Below, piece by piece: positions 14,346-29,109 of a DNA stretch of 64,000 nt. The DNA is from Pogonophryne albipinna. Lineage: Eukaryota; Chordata; Actinopteri; Perciformes; Artedidraconidae. A program made the translations under genes and the position numbers. The stretch spans positions 24,277,325 through 24,341,324 of the forward strand of contig CM053256.1 in assembly GCA_028583405.1 (NCBI GenBank), read 5' to 3'. The stretch's first letter is position 1. The number at the start of each line of letters is the position of its first letter. The notes under the pieces were generated by a model, which saw only the letters and a program-made list of their open reading frames with translations, was not told the DNA's origin and made no database searches.

Positions 14346-14770
14346 GTTCAAAAACGATGTTAATAAAACAAATGTGGCAAAAATCTTGTAAATGAAGAAA
14401 AATCTTTGTGCAATCTTCAGAAAACATTCACCAACCAGATGAAACATGCGCATCGTTTAATAAATGAAACACTGCAAATACAAAACGCTGCAAGAAGCTC
14501 AAACCACAACAGAAACAGGGACACTAAAAAGTGATGCACAGAGTTGGGACCTGAGCGCTTGTTGACACTTGGAGATATATAAAGTATATACTGTAGTTAG
14601 TCAGGTTTTTTTTCAAGTTGGTGAAGACGTTTCTTAAATTGGATGCGTTTTGGCATATTTTAAATGTACATCATTTTTGAACGTGCAGCGCATTTCAAGT
14701 GTTTTGGACCTTTTTAGCGCTTTTGCACAGGTTGGCCACCGTATTATGAGGTCCATGAAGTTATTTTTAT
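14345..14770 (+). repeat. AT-rich repeat attached to SINE copy 2
   Basis: This is the second copy of the unit described at 5,560-6,130, more deleted and with the same order of shared words. Internal complementary words suggest an originally hairpin-like element. Confidence 0.6.
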
Positions 14771-15129
14771 TAAGAATTGTTTTATTAAGAATTTGTCTAA
14801 ATTGTGTGCCCTCCAGAACTCTGATTTGGAAGGCAAAAGATGCGAGGAAAATCTAAGTTTTCATCATTGCAGGGACCAATAAGGTCAAAACACATAACGT
14901 TCTCCTGCCTTAATCAACCACATGACCCTTTGCACAACTTGATATCAGCACATCCCCTCTGGCCATCTGTCTTGTGTGGGTTTTTCTGCAAGAAGGTGGG
15001 CCGAAATCAAATAGCACACAGTTTATCTAACCTTATCCTGGGCTTTTCATTTCCAAGCCTTATAAACTCAAATCGTATTGACCGCCTGGGAGAGTTAGAA
15101 CTAACTAAGTGAAATCTACTCGCCGGCAA

Positions 15130-15180
15130 TTGTGTGTGTGTGTGTGTGTGTTCATGTGTGTGTGTGTTCATGTGCGTGTG
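15130..15180 (+). repeat. imperfect (GT)n microsatellite
   Basis: Interrupted GT runs separated by TCATG, followed by non-repetitive sequence. Confidence 0.85.
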
Positions 15181-15399
15181 GCTTGCTGATTCTATCTCCC
15201 TTCACATTCATTCTCTCCATTCTCTGTCCCTGAGGTGCATCAGGGCTGAGACTGCAGAGTAAATTGTCCCAAATTGAGTTCCTTCTTGCCGGCAGATACA
15301 GGCCACATCCCGACCAACCGTTTAGAGGGAGACAGAGAGAAAGAGAGAAAGAGGGAGAGAAAACAATCACGGCACACATCACTGGCTTGAAAGTGTTCT

Positions 15400-15770
15400 C
15401 TCTAATTTCTCTCTTTGCCTTTCTCTTCGGCTCTGTCTCTCCCTCTTTCTGCTGATTTCCCTGCTGCCTCTCTTTCTTCTCCGAGCACATTATTCTTCTC
15501 CCTTTTTATATCCCTCCCTGTGTGTCTTCCCTTGTCTTTGTCTGCCAAGATAGGTACACATCAGTCTTTCCTCGCCCAGCTTGTTTTTGTTCCTTCTTTT
15601 GATGATTCCCTGCCCTCCTGCTTGTTCCTCCATTCTTCTTCCATCCTTTCCTCCCTTGACTTCTGTTCTCCATCACCCCCACTGACAGTATTTCTCTTCA
15701 TGTCCTTCTCTCACCCCTGGTTTCTATAACCTCCTTTCTGCTCTCTCATCCCACCCTCCATGGCTGGCTG
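15400..15770 (+). repeat. pyrimidine-rich low-complexity tract
   Basis: A strong C/T bias (ctctctttct-type words) over about 370 bp. Open frames here are compositional. Confidence 0.7.
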
Positions 15771-17565
15771 TACCCAGTGACACAGTACCCATCAGCGCAG
15801 ACCTCCTGGGTGGAGGAGTCTCGCTCTGACAATAATCACACAGTAAGTTTATAACGCTGGCAGCCCAGCTGAGCCGAGCTCAACTGAGCACACGCGACTC
15901 CCCAGACGCCGGCACACTCCATTTAACTCTGCAGGGGAGCAGGGGGCTGGCTGGGGAAGGGATGAAGGCTGTGACAGGGATGGGGAAGCCGTCTGGTTTT
16001 TGGGGGGATAGGGAGGGTTCTGGGGGCTGGTGACGGAGCAGTGACTGGAGAAAGATATGGAAATAAGATGAGGGAGGATGGCTGGAGCTGAAACCAGTGC
16101 TGCAGGGGGGTTTGGACTTCTGGTTTTGGGACGTTTTTTTTAAGAAGATGCACATGTCACCATCTGTGCATGGAAGGAACTCCTCTCTCTGCAAATTCCC
16201 TTCCACTGTATCTCTTTCCTTAGCATAGCATTATAACTTCTCTTTAACTGGAAAACTTAGGTTTGAAGATTTTATAAAAGCAACATCCTCCTTGTTGAAG
16301 ACCGTTTTTTTCCAATATGGTGATGTAACTAACCTTGACCTTTGAACTCAGAAGGTAGAAGAAAGTACAAAATAACTAAATCTATCTTGGAACATTTTTT
16401 TTTCTTCTAGTACTAGGAAATGATATATACTAGGATATTGTTTTAAAAGATCACTGAAATGTGTCTTTCCATAAATAGAAAAGTCCCCTTAAAGCCTTAA
16501 CTGTAAAAAGGAGATGACTGATAAAGTTGAGTTGTCCTGAAAAAGATTCCATTAAATACACCGGGGTTGACTTTACCAAAGTCTGTTGCTGCATTAATTG
16601 GCCAATCACATGTAATATCAAATCAAAAGTGCTTGAGGCCAATAGCTGCGAGCTAAACCATGCCATCCTGGCTAAAAACAGCCAAATGCATGTTTATCTT
16701 TTCTTTAGAAATATCAAAGTACAGGGTTATTCTGGTTGAAATGTAACGGTATCATCACTTTTGATAAATGGATGTATTGAAGAGTATTTATTAAATCATT
16801 ATTATTGAAGGTAATGGGAGGCCATGGATTGCTTTTGCATAAAGAAAAAACAGTCCTGCTGTGAAATGATTTCTATAGAAAGGCACACTTAATGTCATAA
16901 CATTGAGAAATACTCTGTAATTTATGCCAATCAACATGCATCTCTACTGAAGGCGCAAGAAGACATTGCAATGAAACTGTAGATGTAAAGGGTAGATACA
17001 AGATTTAAGTCAAATTAGAAATAAAAATGGTACTTTTCCAAAAACTATGAATGGTATTTCTCCCAGTGAACTTCATCTCAGTTCTATTTTTCTAAGTTTT
17101 GAGACATCTATATCTGAGATTTCTGGCTCCACATCAACAAAATGGAGGGAAAGAGAATATAATTGCAGAGGCCAAAGCATTGAGAAAAGCCATTTTAACT
17201 CAACAGCATTATGTCTTTTGAGAAACAGTATCTTTGTTTCTCTTGGTAACCAACAGAATATCGGCACTGCGCTCTCCATGGCTCTGATCCTGTGGCTCTT
17301 TAAGTGACAGTAAATGGTCTGCAATTATATAGTGTTTCATCAAAAGCTCTTAAAAATACAAATTCACACTCAAACATTATAGCAGCGGGCAAATGTGTAA
17401 GGCAGAGGATGTGGACAAGATGAACCCAATCAAGTGTGTCATCTGTTTTGTGAAAGACACATTGTACCTTTTACATAAGGTTAGTATTTACCGCAGCGTT
17501 TCGCAGTCGAGTCATCTTCCTACTATCCAAAGAGACAAAGAAAACAACAAAGAAACTCTTTTGCT

Positions 17566-18065
<500 letters not shown>

Positions 18066-18609
18066 GGCACATGGCTGTGATTACATGTTAGTGTTGTATC
18101 ATGTTCTGTTGCTTTTAACCTCTTAGAGTATTTACTCAATTGTACAATGTCCTTGGATGTCGTGAAAGGCACCCTTAAATAAAATGTATTATTATTAAAT
18201 CCTCAAATTGCAATTGTCCATTGATTCCCACTGTACTGGGGTGACAGTATAATGTAGAGGCAGATATCTCAAAACATGGTCAAATAAAACCAATTAAAAT
18301 AATCAGTTTTTTGTATTTTGTGTGAACCAATCATTTAAATGTGTGGTAGCAGTCAATGGCCAATTAGACAAGAGACACACTTCCTACTAAATGTGTCACT
18401 TTGACAACTTGACATTATTGACACTGGATGTGCATAACTCACACACATGTACACACAGTCAAACTACAGATGACAATTAGAGAGCAATTTCAATCCAAAA
18501 CAAACACACATCCTCACAAATGTACACACACATCCTTGCGCCCTGCCAGAGCAAGTTCACAGCAAAACAATATGAGGCCAATCAGGGGACCATTGGTGTG
18601 GCTCTCCCT

Positions 18610-18800
18610 CTGCTAATGACGGCACTTTGAAAAGGTAATCTAATTCACCAGCAGCAATTAAGGCTGGGAGCGCCTTGTCACTATCAATTATCCGCTCCTT
18701 CACTCATGTTCTCCAGTGTTGACGCTGAGACCGCCTGACACACAGCACTGTCGGACAAATCAACCCCATCAGCCAGCCAGTCACTGAGAACACTAATCAT
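18610..18800. promoter_or_regulatory. candidate regulatory block
   Basis: A unique, GC-balanced segment with ggtaatctaattcacc, gcaattaaggctggg and tcaattatccgc. No coding frame is evident. Confidence 0.28.
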
Positions 18801-21800
18801 GAGAGTTTTCAACACACACACAGAGATAGATACTTTATGCCTGAATCATTGCACGATGAACTAAGTAAGCTTGACGTGAATAGGAAGTCCAAGTAGGCTG
18901 CAGTTCGAGGTGTCTTTACGTAGTAGATACTGGATCCTACAGAGGGTTACTCAAGGTGGCATGACTGATGTCAGCATCCATCAAATATTGGTTATCGATC
19001 GAAACCCATGCTACTGTGAAGTGTTGAGTGTTAGTGTTTTGGATCACCTAAATCATGCCCATGGAAATCAGGGCTCTGACTGACATGAAACTTTGCATAA
19101 CTCTTCATTGTTCGAATTCACGACCAATAAGAAATAGTTGTTTTAATAAGGGCTGCACAATTTATCTACATTTTAATCCAGATTGCAGTATGGACTAGTG
19201 CAATATTTGAAATGGCAGGAGCTGCAATATATGGTAAGATATGTATCAAATATAGAGGGAGAAGTCAGAAACATTCACTTATAATGTTAAAAAATATACT
19301 GTATGTTTTCAAATATTTGTATATCAGGAAATGTTTAACAAAAAAAAATGTAAATGTTTTTGGGAGGGAAGGAAAAGAAAATATGTTGTGTATAACTGCT
19401 GAAGATTGATGAAAAGTATTTAATTCAACTTGGCATTCAATATAGTTGTTGCATCCAAGCAAAAATAAGAGCTTTTAAAAATGTCTTGACAATGTCCTAT
19501 TGCAAAGTTCTTACAACATGCATAAAATCTGTGAAACAGCATCTCTGACTAAACACCAACATGTTACTTGTTTATTATTAGTTGAACTGCAATGAAACAA
19601 GTTGAGATACATCAAGTTGAAAGTCTTTTGAGGTTTTACTAAAGCAAGATGTGGAGATTAAATCTGTGGCACTGATACGGTACACAGCACCATGACCTGT
19701 CGCACTCTTCTAGGACCAAGGACAACCAATCCAAGTAGACCTTCATACTCCAGACAAGGTACATAAAGGACTCTGTCCAGGTCTTTGCTTAACTGAATCT
19801 CTCCAACAATCAACCTTAGTCAAGGCACTGATGAAGAGGGGATTAGCATAACAGTCCTGCTGCTGTAAAGAGTGCTGCAAAGCTTTCAAAGGACTATAAT
19901 GACTATGTTGCTGGAGAAAATCAAAAATCCCTGGTACTGATAGATCGTAACAATACTGTACATACATATACATTAACTTTACTTCAATTAATTGTTTAAT
20001 TTAATTTCACAGGTATGTATATGCCATCATTAACAACACTTGTCTGACTTGAAGTCATATCATAGCTTTTTTCTTGATCAAGAATACTGTTGCAAGTATG
20101 TGTGTATTTGAAAGAGAAAGGAAGTTTAATCAATGGAGGAAAGTTTGGGGATTAAATAAAAGACTGCATCGATTCAAACACTCTGACATAAGCAATGACA
20201 GCTTATAATGAATAGCCATTCACTCAAAGTCTACACCACTGAAGAAAATAGCAGAAAAAAAGGGTGCAGAAAACATCCCAGAATGGAATAAATGGAGACT
20301 TTTTCACAAGAGGGAATCCAAACTATATTCAGTGGTTTTCTCTTCCTATTCAGGGTGAAAGATTAAGATGTTTAGGAATTCTGTGTAACTGAATGGAAAA
20401 AGACTTGAATCCCACTGGGAGAAATTCACACCAAACACATTTGCAGAGGTTTATTTAAGTTCATGTGCAAGATAAGCTGTAAAAGAAACTGTGTGAAACA
20501 GCAATTCCCACCTCAAATTCTCCGTGAAAAAACAATGCAAAGACAACCAGCTTTCGACAGAATTTCATGCCTTTTCCACCCAGGTAGGAGGAAATAATGC
20601 CGTCTGTCTTCTGTATTTGTTATCTAAAAAAAGACAACGTGCTAATTGCATTAACATAAAAAATAGTCGCTTTAATGTGCAATTAGAGTCTCCAAATAAC
20701 CCGACCTGTATGTCTGTAAGTGAAAAGCCAGAGACATGGAGGGAACATACAAACTGTGAGTGTGCAGGACATTCTTGCATCACTGCTAACCGCTAATTAA
20801 AGTATTTGCTGTATTAAAAGAATGATAACCATGACATGCTCTAACTTCAGATAAGGTACTTCCTGTGTAATAATTAAAATAAGCAAACAAAAGTTATGCC
20901 TGAGGTAGTCTGATTCAATAATGCTTTAAAAAGTATATTATAAAGACACAAAAGAAATGACTTGGATCCGCTGCAGATCTGGCTGCTACTGCTGAGAGTG
21001 ATAAAAGCTCCCATAAGGAGAACATATTGGATTTAAGAATCTTGGACCCCAACCAAAAACCACAAGCAATTATGAGAGTTGGAAGTCAGAGTGAAGACAA
21101 AAGAAGAAGAATAGATTAATCAATTAAAGAACGGAATTTTAATTATCCCACTGTGGCTTTTTATTTTCTATTAGCACATACCTAATGTGCAGCCTCAGGA
21201 AAAGTACAGTAAGGAGAAATCATAATAATTGGTGCTACTGTGTGAGCTTTGCTGGCTACTGTGCTGCGCGAGATATGAGTAGAGTAAAACATACCACGAA
21301 ATGCTCTTTGAACGAGGAACAGTAATCATAAAAAGGATACAGTGTTATAAATCAAGAAATGTAGAAATCTACTGTAGCTCAAATATTTGAGCTGCTCTCC
21401 ACTTACAGCTACAGAACAACTGCTGGCTTCTCCTCCAGCTGCGACACTTGACAAACTAAAATACACTAAAAGCTCTAATTAAACTCTTTGGAAATTGCCC
21501 AATTTGTATTTTCCTTTGAAACAAAACGAAAAGATTTCAACAATCATAAGTCTTGACTTTGAAGGAAAAAATGTCATGAAACTAGATATAATAATTATTG
21601 AGTCATATGATGTTTATTATACTGGAAACAATCTAATCCTATGTCATCACAGGAGCCTATTGATAAATATATATATATACATTTCTCTAATATGTAAGGT
21701 TGCATTTTTTGTTTTATGTGCTTCAGTGATTTCTCTGGATTCAGTTGTTATTCCACGTTTTTCTACACATGTTTGTTATTGATTCCTACGGATCAAAAAA

Positions 21801-24680
21801 TGTCTCCGCTCACCCTTCAAGTGTCAAATCAAATGATCATACTGTGCAGCAGATGATTGAAACACCTGAGCTTCACAAATCAAAACAGCTCACTTGAAGG
21901 AAAAGGCAGATTTAAGGTGCTGTGAAACACACAAGCTCAATAAGAGCTGCAGGTATTGTGATGTGTGTTCTCTCTTTTGTTCCTTTATGTCTGTTTTTCA
22001 TTTATCTTTGGGAGCTTTTATTTTCAGTTTGGTTCTTTTTTGTTTCCTAAAAGACATACAAAATGGTTCTTGATATGAAGTTTTGCGAGTTGTTGGTCGC
22101 TCCTTTTACCTTTTAAAATAACCTTTGCTTAAGGCAAAACTGCCACAGGGCTGACACTAAATATTCATCTTGTAAGTGGAATCGTTTGACTCAACGACAA
22201 ATGCCCATCACAAGCCAAAACATATGACCTGCTAACTTCTTCAGAACTTCAATTGACTACATCAAAAGACAAAGATATCTGCCATTCACCGGATGACAGG
22301 CAGATTCTGTTAGCAACTACCTGGTGAACACAGCATAGAGAAAAGAGACACATTTCTCTCCAGAGATGGTGGAGACCAAAACAGAGCTCATAGGAGAGTG
22401 AACATTGGAATATGAAATACACAACTGTCACCACCGTTCACTGTCTACCACCTGCTGGCTAGCATGTTGAAACATTTTGTATAAAAGGTGAATATACTTC
22501 ATGTCAGTGTTTTGTTAAGCGTTTATTTTGCTTTCAGAAGAAGTCAAATCAGTAGATTAAATAATGATAGATGGAGCTATCTCCTACTCACTCGTCAAAT
22601 AACTGACTAAAACATGCTTTGGCAAAATGCCTTTTCTCTGTTGTCACCACGCCTAGAGCAAACAAGTGCCGCTGAAATTCGTCATCAATTAGGTTTGCAG
22701 TTACACAGAGGTAGATTTATCTTACCAGTTTGCCATGCATTTCTTTCTTACAATACCACACATATACTCGTTTTATATCCTTCCTATAATACAAGTTAAT
22801 ACTAGCATTGTTAAACTTGTGATTAGCCATGATAAATAAGATAATTATTGTGATTAACCCGCGATAAATCGTTTTTCTTGATTGAGACCACTACAAAAAA
22901 CACGTTGGTGTATATACAAACTATGAGCTTTCACCAACACCAGTCCAAAAAGTATAAACAGTTCATCTCCTCAGTAGCCTTCTAAAAGGAAAAACACTGT
23001 AAGCCTGATTTGATCTGCAGCATCTGATGGCAGATCAGTAGAGTTGGTCTTTGAGTCATCACAGTGCTGAAGCATCCACAGGAAGCATGCCCCGCTGCTG
23101 CTGACGGACTCCAACAGCTACTCAGAGAGCAGAGACAGCAACAAAGATGGAGGGAAAAGCATGAAGGATAAACAAAAACAAACACAGACATCAAGAGTCA
23201 TTGAAGCAGTGTGTGAGAGCCACGTGAGGCAGCCCACCCTTCGGAGGAAATAGCAGCTGGTGTGTCTACTAACAGCCCTACAGGGGCCGTGGCCTCCACT
23301 GCCACAAATATGGAGAAGCAGAAAGGAGAGATAGGAGGAGGGCTGGGTGATGGAGGGGGACGCTCAGGGCTAAATGGGGGTGAGCAGTTAAGCCTTGTTG
23401 GTTACAGTATTGGCAGGAAATGCAGGAGTTGAGAGGGGGCATGACGAGTTTACGGTCCATTTTAAAGTCACAAGTAAAGGAACTGAATGTTTTTTTTAAG
23501 ACAAATACAATTGGTGTAGGATTGGGTGTTGACTTCTGTAGTGTGAAGAATTCAACTTTATTACAATGTTGATCTTGTCTTTGTATCTGGGTCACAAATT
23601 CGGAGGTAATATGCAAAACATTTGCTCATCAAGTTAATATAGAAGCCTAACGAGGCGACACACATGAACAGTAACATTATCAGAGTTTACCAAAGTCCTA
23701 CATAAGTATTACTTTTTGCCAAAGGCAGCATTATTTTCCAAAACAGACTAAAGAAGTGAACATCTCCTAAAAACAACAACTATAAAGGCTCTGATGAATG
23801 ATGAAAACAAAATCCGCAAACAAATACATATTTAAAATGGGGGAAATACTTAATCAATAAATAATCAAAGTGGTAATCGACAGGACTTACTTTAAATCCA
23901 ATGTCATCGTTTCCCTATTAAATGTAATTCCCATTATCAAACAATAACAACAATACAGGTTATAGGACATACACTAAACATATACTTGTGTTGAACAATA
24001 TTAATATGACATGTAGAGTAACTATATATATATATAAGGGTAACCTGCGTGTAATTGAAATGGCATATTTAATCATTTCATAGTGAATTATGACATGTTC
24101 ATGATTTGTTGCATCAATGAGTTCATAACTTATTTAGTTATGAATTTTAAAAAAGTGGGACTTCAAACTAAACTTATGGCATTATCATTATTATTAATAT
24201 TAAAATAATGTGTAACCAATTATCTTCTTGGAGACTTGATTCATAGTTCTTTCTTTTTTTCACAAGTTTATGTTTTCAAATTGCTCCTTTTTTTAACCCA
24301 AAACCAGAAAATATTTAATCTGCTATCACATACAACAAACAAAAGCAGAGCAGATTCTGAAAACAGAAAATGTGTGGTAGTGTTGCTTTGATAAACTGAA
24401 ATTATCAATGGATTCATAGAAAAGTTCATTCATTCGCTTTTTGTAGTATGACGCAAATACTATGGGACGTAGATGAGTTTTATACAAACAGACTGAACCC
24501 CAAACCCACGTGAATGATAACATTCCAAGTCCCAGTTGCTACGAGCCTGCTTCACCTCTTTCTTAGTCCCACTCAGTTAAAAGGTCAAGAACCAAAAATA
24601 ACTATAATCCACTCTTCAGCAAAGAACATAAAAACTCTCAAGTCAATCGTGAGAAAGAATTGTCCATACGGTTGAAAACA
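18801..24680. other. AT-rich non-coding DNA
   Basis: Apart from the hAT MITE fragment at 19,148, I see no gene, RNA or clear repeat. Short AT runs occur at 21,669-21,678 and 24,023-24,036. Frames up to 112 codons have no family resemblance. Confidence 0.5.
19148..19245 (+). mobile_element. hAT MITE fragment
   Basis: The run agggctgcacaatttatc and then agtatggactagtgcaatat with ggagctgcaatat is characteristic of a common fish hAT MITE end. The partner end is not identified. Confidence 0.45.
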
Positions 24681-24688
24681 CTGTGCAG

Positions 24689-27636
24689 TAGTGCTGCACG
24701 ATTCTTGCTCAAATGTGAATCACGATTTTCCTCCATAAGAATTGAGATCACGATTCTCACACCATCCTCATCGTTTCAATTAAAATATTTATTGCACTCT
24801 TACTCTTAGATGTCACGTGAGTTCAATGAATTTAAACAGACAACATTTGTCTCTCTTGTAACAAAAGCATAACTTTGTCTTTAGTCTGTAGTTGCTGAAT
24901 ACTGAACAAACATTACTACATTCAAAATGTGGCACCTGGAGCCAACTATTGTGGCTTTAAACAGACACCATCAACATCAAAGTGCTTGACTTAAATCCAA
25001 GTCTCAGTTTCTTGTAGCAAAAACATAGAGTAACTAAAATGAATTTGACAGCCAACTCCTGTGGCTTTAAACAAAGTGCTTGACTTAAACTCAAGTCTCT
25101 CTGGTAACAAAACCTACAGTAACTAAAATAAAGATATTGCTGCTGCCTGAGTGCTGAACATAAAAAATAGAATTTTTGCAGCTTTATGATAACAAAATGT
25201 AAACTTTGCAGTAGCACCTGTCCACAGTGGACACCCAACTACTGTACAACAACACCAACCTGTTTGTTACAGGGAGGAATGCACTTAAGTTACTCAAAAT
25301 ACATCACCACAGTGCAGAATATAAAAACAAAACAGTCACAGCTTTAGAATAATAATATAAAAAAGCCTAGCCGGCTAGCACCCAGTTCAACTACTGCACT
25401 TAAAGGTTCTTGTACTGAAAAAAACATAAACTTAAACAAAGTGCTAGACTCCACTAAGTAGTAATGTCACTGAATCAAAAGGATTAACTTAAATACTGCA
25501 GTCAGTACTAAATATAAAAACGGAACAGAACATAAAGTTACAGCTTCAGAATAAATGTAAATAAAGCCTAGCTGCCTAGCTACTAGCACAGTCCATCTAC
25601 TGCACTTTAAGATTCTTGGCTAACAACACCAACATGTCGACATTCTGAGGTTTCAGGGAGGAACGCTGGCAAGTTACAATGTTCCCCCCTTTTTTTTTTC
25701 ATCAGTGTTGTTGTCATTGTCCTCGACCTCCTCGTCACTCATTTCTGTGTTACTCATTTATGTTTTTCTTGTACTACTAGTCGCTCTCGTCACTCTTTGC
25801 TAATCAGTGCTAATGCTAACGCTTCTGTAAACATACTGCCGGCTCCTGCCCTCACGTGCTGCAGTCAGTGAGTGTTGCCAGGTATACTTATTATAAGCCA
25901 CATTGGGCTTATCTTTCTGTAAAGTTGCTTGGTAGTAAGTAATAATGGTTGTTGCGGTTGTGAGCTTGTAGATAGGTTATTTTCAAATAGCCGACCCGAC
26001 ATATATAGGTTTAAAGTGCTCATGTTCTTTTGCGCTTGTTTTCATAGACCTGGGGCCTCATGTATAACGCTGTGCGTAGGATTCACGTGGGAAGGTTGCT
26101 TACGTAGTAGAAATCCAAAAAATAGGTACAGAAATGTTCCGACATTTTCCGATTCACCAAACATTGCGTACCGGCGAGGAAAGTGCGTACGGCACTTCCT
26201 ACGCCGGTTTCCCTTTATAAATCACAACCGACTCGAAATGCGGTGCAGCTTTTGCGGGCTTCACGTAACGCCCATATTTGCCTATAAATAGTCAAAGAAA
26301 CGCCCATTCATTCATTCTGACTGACTTTATGAAGAAGATAGCAGGAAATGACGACAAAACAGCTAAAAAAGACATCTCACACCGTGTCAGATTTTGGTTA
26401 TTTTGGGGAGGTCGAGATAAATCATATTGTTTGGTGGATGCAGTTTGAACCAGAGTAGCAGCATGGAGGTCGGATCGTCACCAAAATAAATAAATAAGTG
26501 GTCCGAAAAAGGTTAATGACAAAAAAAATACACATCGCCTTCCTCAGGCAGTGTGTTTGTACCGGGGACAGGAGACACCTCCTTGATGAGAGACTGTAAG
26601 AAATGATCGGGGAATCCCTCCGGAGTGGAGTCATGACGACTGGATCTGAATTATGTTTTTGTATTTGGTGGTTTGTGTCCCAGCTGTCGATCAGCTGTGC
26701 GCAGCGTCTCCACTGCAGCAACTTAAAGGAAATACAACTAATGTGTTGTGTTATATTAGCTGTACAATTGACCACATATGGTGTTCTTAGTTTCCATACC
26801 TCCTGTGTTTTACGAGCGACTTATCAAGTCTTAGCAAACGGCATAAAACATGTTTAAACATGGTAGTATATAAAACCATGCTCGTACAACCTAGAAATGC
26901 AAAACCGCATCATTTATGAGAAAACATTTCATAACATTAACACAACATATTCGAGGTGGTTTTAAATAACATATCCGTATTTATTTATTTCTGCAAGTTA
27001 TGTTTTTGTGTGCACTGAGGAGTCTCAAACAGGCGTTTGTTTAATCATTTTAAGATCAGCTTTAATCAATGTTTGAAAATGAATTCTTCATATATGATAA
27101 ATGAGAGGTAACATTTTGTTTATGGTATTATTTCCACATATTTCTCTCCATTCTTCCTTCTGCCAACGGTGTCGCAGTTTCTCGTCTCTCCCGTTTTTGT
27201 GCTTAGTGCGTACGCATGGGTTAGTTTGCGTGGAGGACCGCACATTTTCCTGTCAAGTTAGTATTTTATAAATCGCAAACATTGCGTAAAACTGGCGTAC
27301 GCCATTTTTTTTAGCATATATCCCTTTATAAATGAGGTCCCAGGTTGCTTATTCATTCCGCAAAAACTGGCAACACTAGTGGCTGCAGCGTTAACACTGC
27401 ATGAGAGGAGTAGAGACAGACAGAACACTACCATTTGCATGCGATCATGGTATATTTGCTTTACATCGTTTAAGTATGATTGACATTGCAAGTTGGTATT
27501 ATTCAGAAGCAAAATAAAAAATGTAAAAAAAATAAAAAAAATCAGCATGTCATAGGATCGCCGTAATTTAGAAATGAGATCGCATAGGTGTCTGAATCGA
27601 GATCACGATCTTTTATCGATTAATCGTGCAGCACTA
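24689..27636. mobile_element. 2.9-kb hAT-type element with 8-bp target duplication
   Basis: The terminal inverted repeats TAGTGCTGCACGATT and its complement are flanked by a perfect 8-bp duplication, CTGTGCAG (24,681-24,688 and 27,637-27,644). This terminus is typical of a common fish hAT group. The left arm holds imperfect internal repeats (TGTGGCTTTAAAC and GTGCTTGACTTAAA recur). No transposase frame was found. A second element with Harbinger-like ends lies inside. Confidence 0.82.
26048..27345. mobile_element. Harbinger-like element nested in the hAT element
   Basis: The outer ends ACCTGGGGCCTCATGTATAA and, inverted, ACCTGGGACCTCATTTATAA form a near-perfect inverted repeat. The CCTCATTTATAA motif and interior GCGTAC-rich ends resemble fish PIF/Harbinger elements. 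The interior has no intact transposase or MYB-like frame. I could not identify a clean 3-bp target duplication, so the limits are approximate. Confidence 0.55.
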
Positions 27637-28263
27637 CTGTGCAGTGATCTGATATTGGGAAAGGAAAGCCGACGTGCACTGAAATCCGCTGTCACATTAC
27701 GCAGGTTTGGACTGGAATCCATGTTATTTCAAAACTTTCTATTAATATTACGTAGAAGAAATGGGCATTTCAGTGAGCATAAAACACACTCTGAGTCTAC
27801 AGCATCAGTAACCGACAGACTTCTCCATCTACAAAGTTTATGATAAACAACAACTTCAATATGGTTTACTTTCACTTATTTCTCTCTAAGCTCTTTTCAT
27901 AAAGCCATTCCAAACACAAACCTAAATCCAGCAGTAAAGCATACTGCACGACGTATTATTTTACAACATTTCTCAATATTCCACACTGCGTGTATGTGTG
28001 CTTCTCCCATTGCAAGTCTCGTCCACCATGTTCCTTCATCTTCTTTATCTCCCCCTCTTTCCCTATCTCTCTCTACATTTCAATATTGAAGAGAGTTTTA
28101 TTAAGGGCTAGACTCGGGTGTGCTGAGGCGCTCTCAGTAATTTTCCTACAAAGTGCTTTAATCCATCACACGGCCAACATGTGGCCTTTGCAGCCATACA
28201 TCATCTCAGCCCAGGGAGGGAGAGGAGAGGGAAGGAGAGGGAGTGGTAGCATAATTTCTGCTC

Positions 28264-28330
28264 ACCACCTCCTCCTCCTCCTCCTCCTCCTCACCCAGTC
28301 TTCTTCTTCTTCTTCTCTACCTTCATCTCC
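28264..28330 (+). repeat. (CTC)n/(CTT)n trinucleotide tract
   Basis: About eight CTC units and then about six TTC units in a polypyrimidine stretch, facing a purine-rich stretch at 28,420-28,545. Confidence 0.8.
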
Positions 28331-28658
28331 CTCCAGAGTTTCTCACCTGGGAGGGAAACCACATCTTCTGCACATATTCCTCAGACAAGTCCACTCTCCA
28401 TTTACAAATGAGAGTGAGGCATGAGCGAGGATTGAATGAGGGGAGGGGGGGGCAACGAGAGGGAGAGAAAATGAAAGAGATGGAGATAGCCGTGAGTGAA
28501 TGAGAGGGAGAGAGAAAGAGATAAGGAAAATGGAGAAAAGCTTACTGGAATGAATTAAAATTGGGGACAAAAGCAGGTGAGAGGAAGTCAGACAGTGTGT
28601 GTGAGCATGGCGCCAGCACCTGTGAAGGAAATAGAAATAGGCAGTGAAGGAGTGTACA

Positions 28659-28677
28659 TGGGGGGGGGGGGGGGGGC
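28659..28677 (+). repeat. poly-G tract
   Basis: About 18 consecutive G, a possible quadruplex or assembly-sensitive site. Similar runs occur at 36,287-36,298 and 49,238-49,253. Confidence 0.8.
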
Positions 28678-29109
28678 AGTGATTCATTTCCCAGCATGCA
28701 GCTGTTACAGTATTGCCCTCTGCGTTGCCCCCGGCCAACACCTGCCTCCATTTCGGTCTCTCCGCCCTCCCTGTGCCGAGGAGCAGCGGTGAACTCTGGG
28801 CCCCCTGACTAATGGAATGGGCCCTCTCTTCCAACCATTAGACGATTGGTGTCCCTTTCCGCGGCCCTTGGTGCCCTATATGCTTCAGGAAAAGGGAGTG
28901 AAAGGGGGCGAGGGAGAAGTTGGTGCCACGTTGGCCTTTTTTCCTTTTGCCAGAACACCTGGCCAGAACATCACAGCCTGGAGTAATCCAGCCAGAGTAA
29001 GGCTTCCACATAGCTTCTGACTGAGGCTGTTTCTGAGAGGATATTAGAAATTGTGAATTGGGCGCAGCGCTACAAGGTTCCAGAGGAGAAAGTCTCTGAA
29101 TGTGCATGA

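Larger units (their letters stand above)
27645..29109. other. non-coding with simple-sequence tracts and a GC-rich unique segment
   Basis: It holds the CTC/CTT tract, a purine-rich stretch and the poly-G run. A GC-balanced segment at 28,690-29,000 could be regulatory. The long frame at 28,343-28,834 on the minus strand is low-complexity. Confidence 0.45.

Noticed and set aside
28343..28834. 163-codon minus-strand frame
   Set aside because: Composed of purine/pyrimidine-biased low-complexity sequence and a poly-G shadow.
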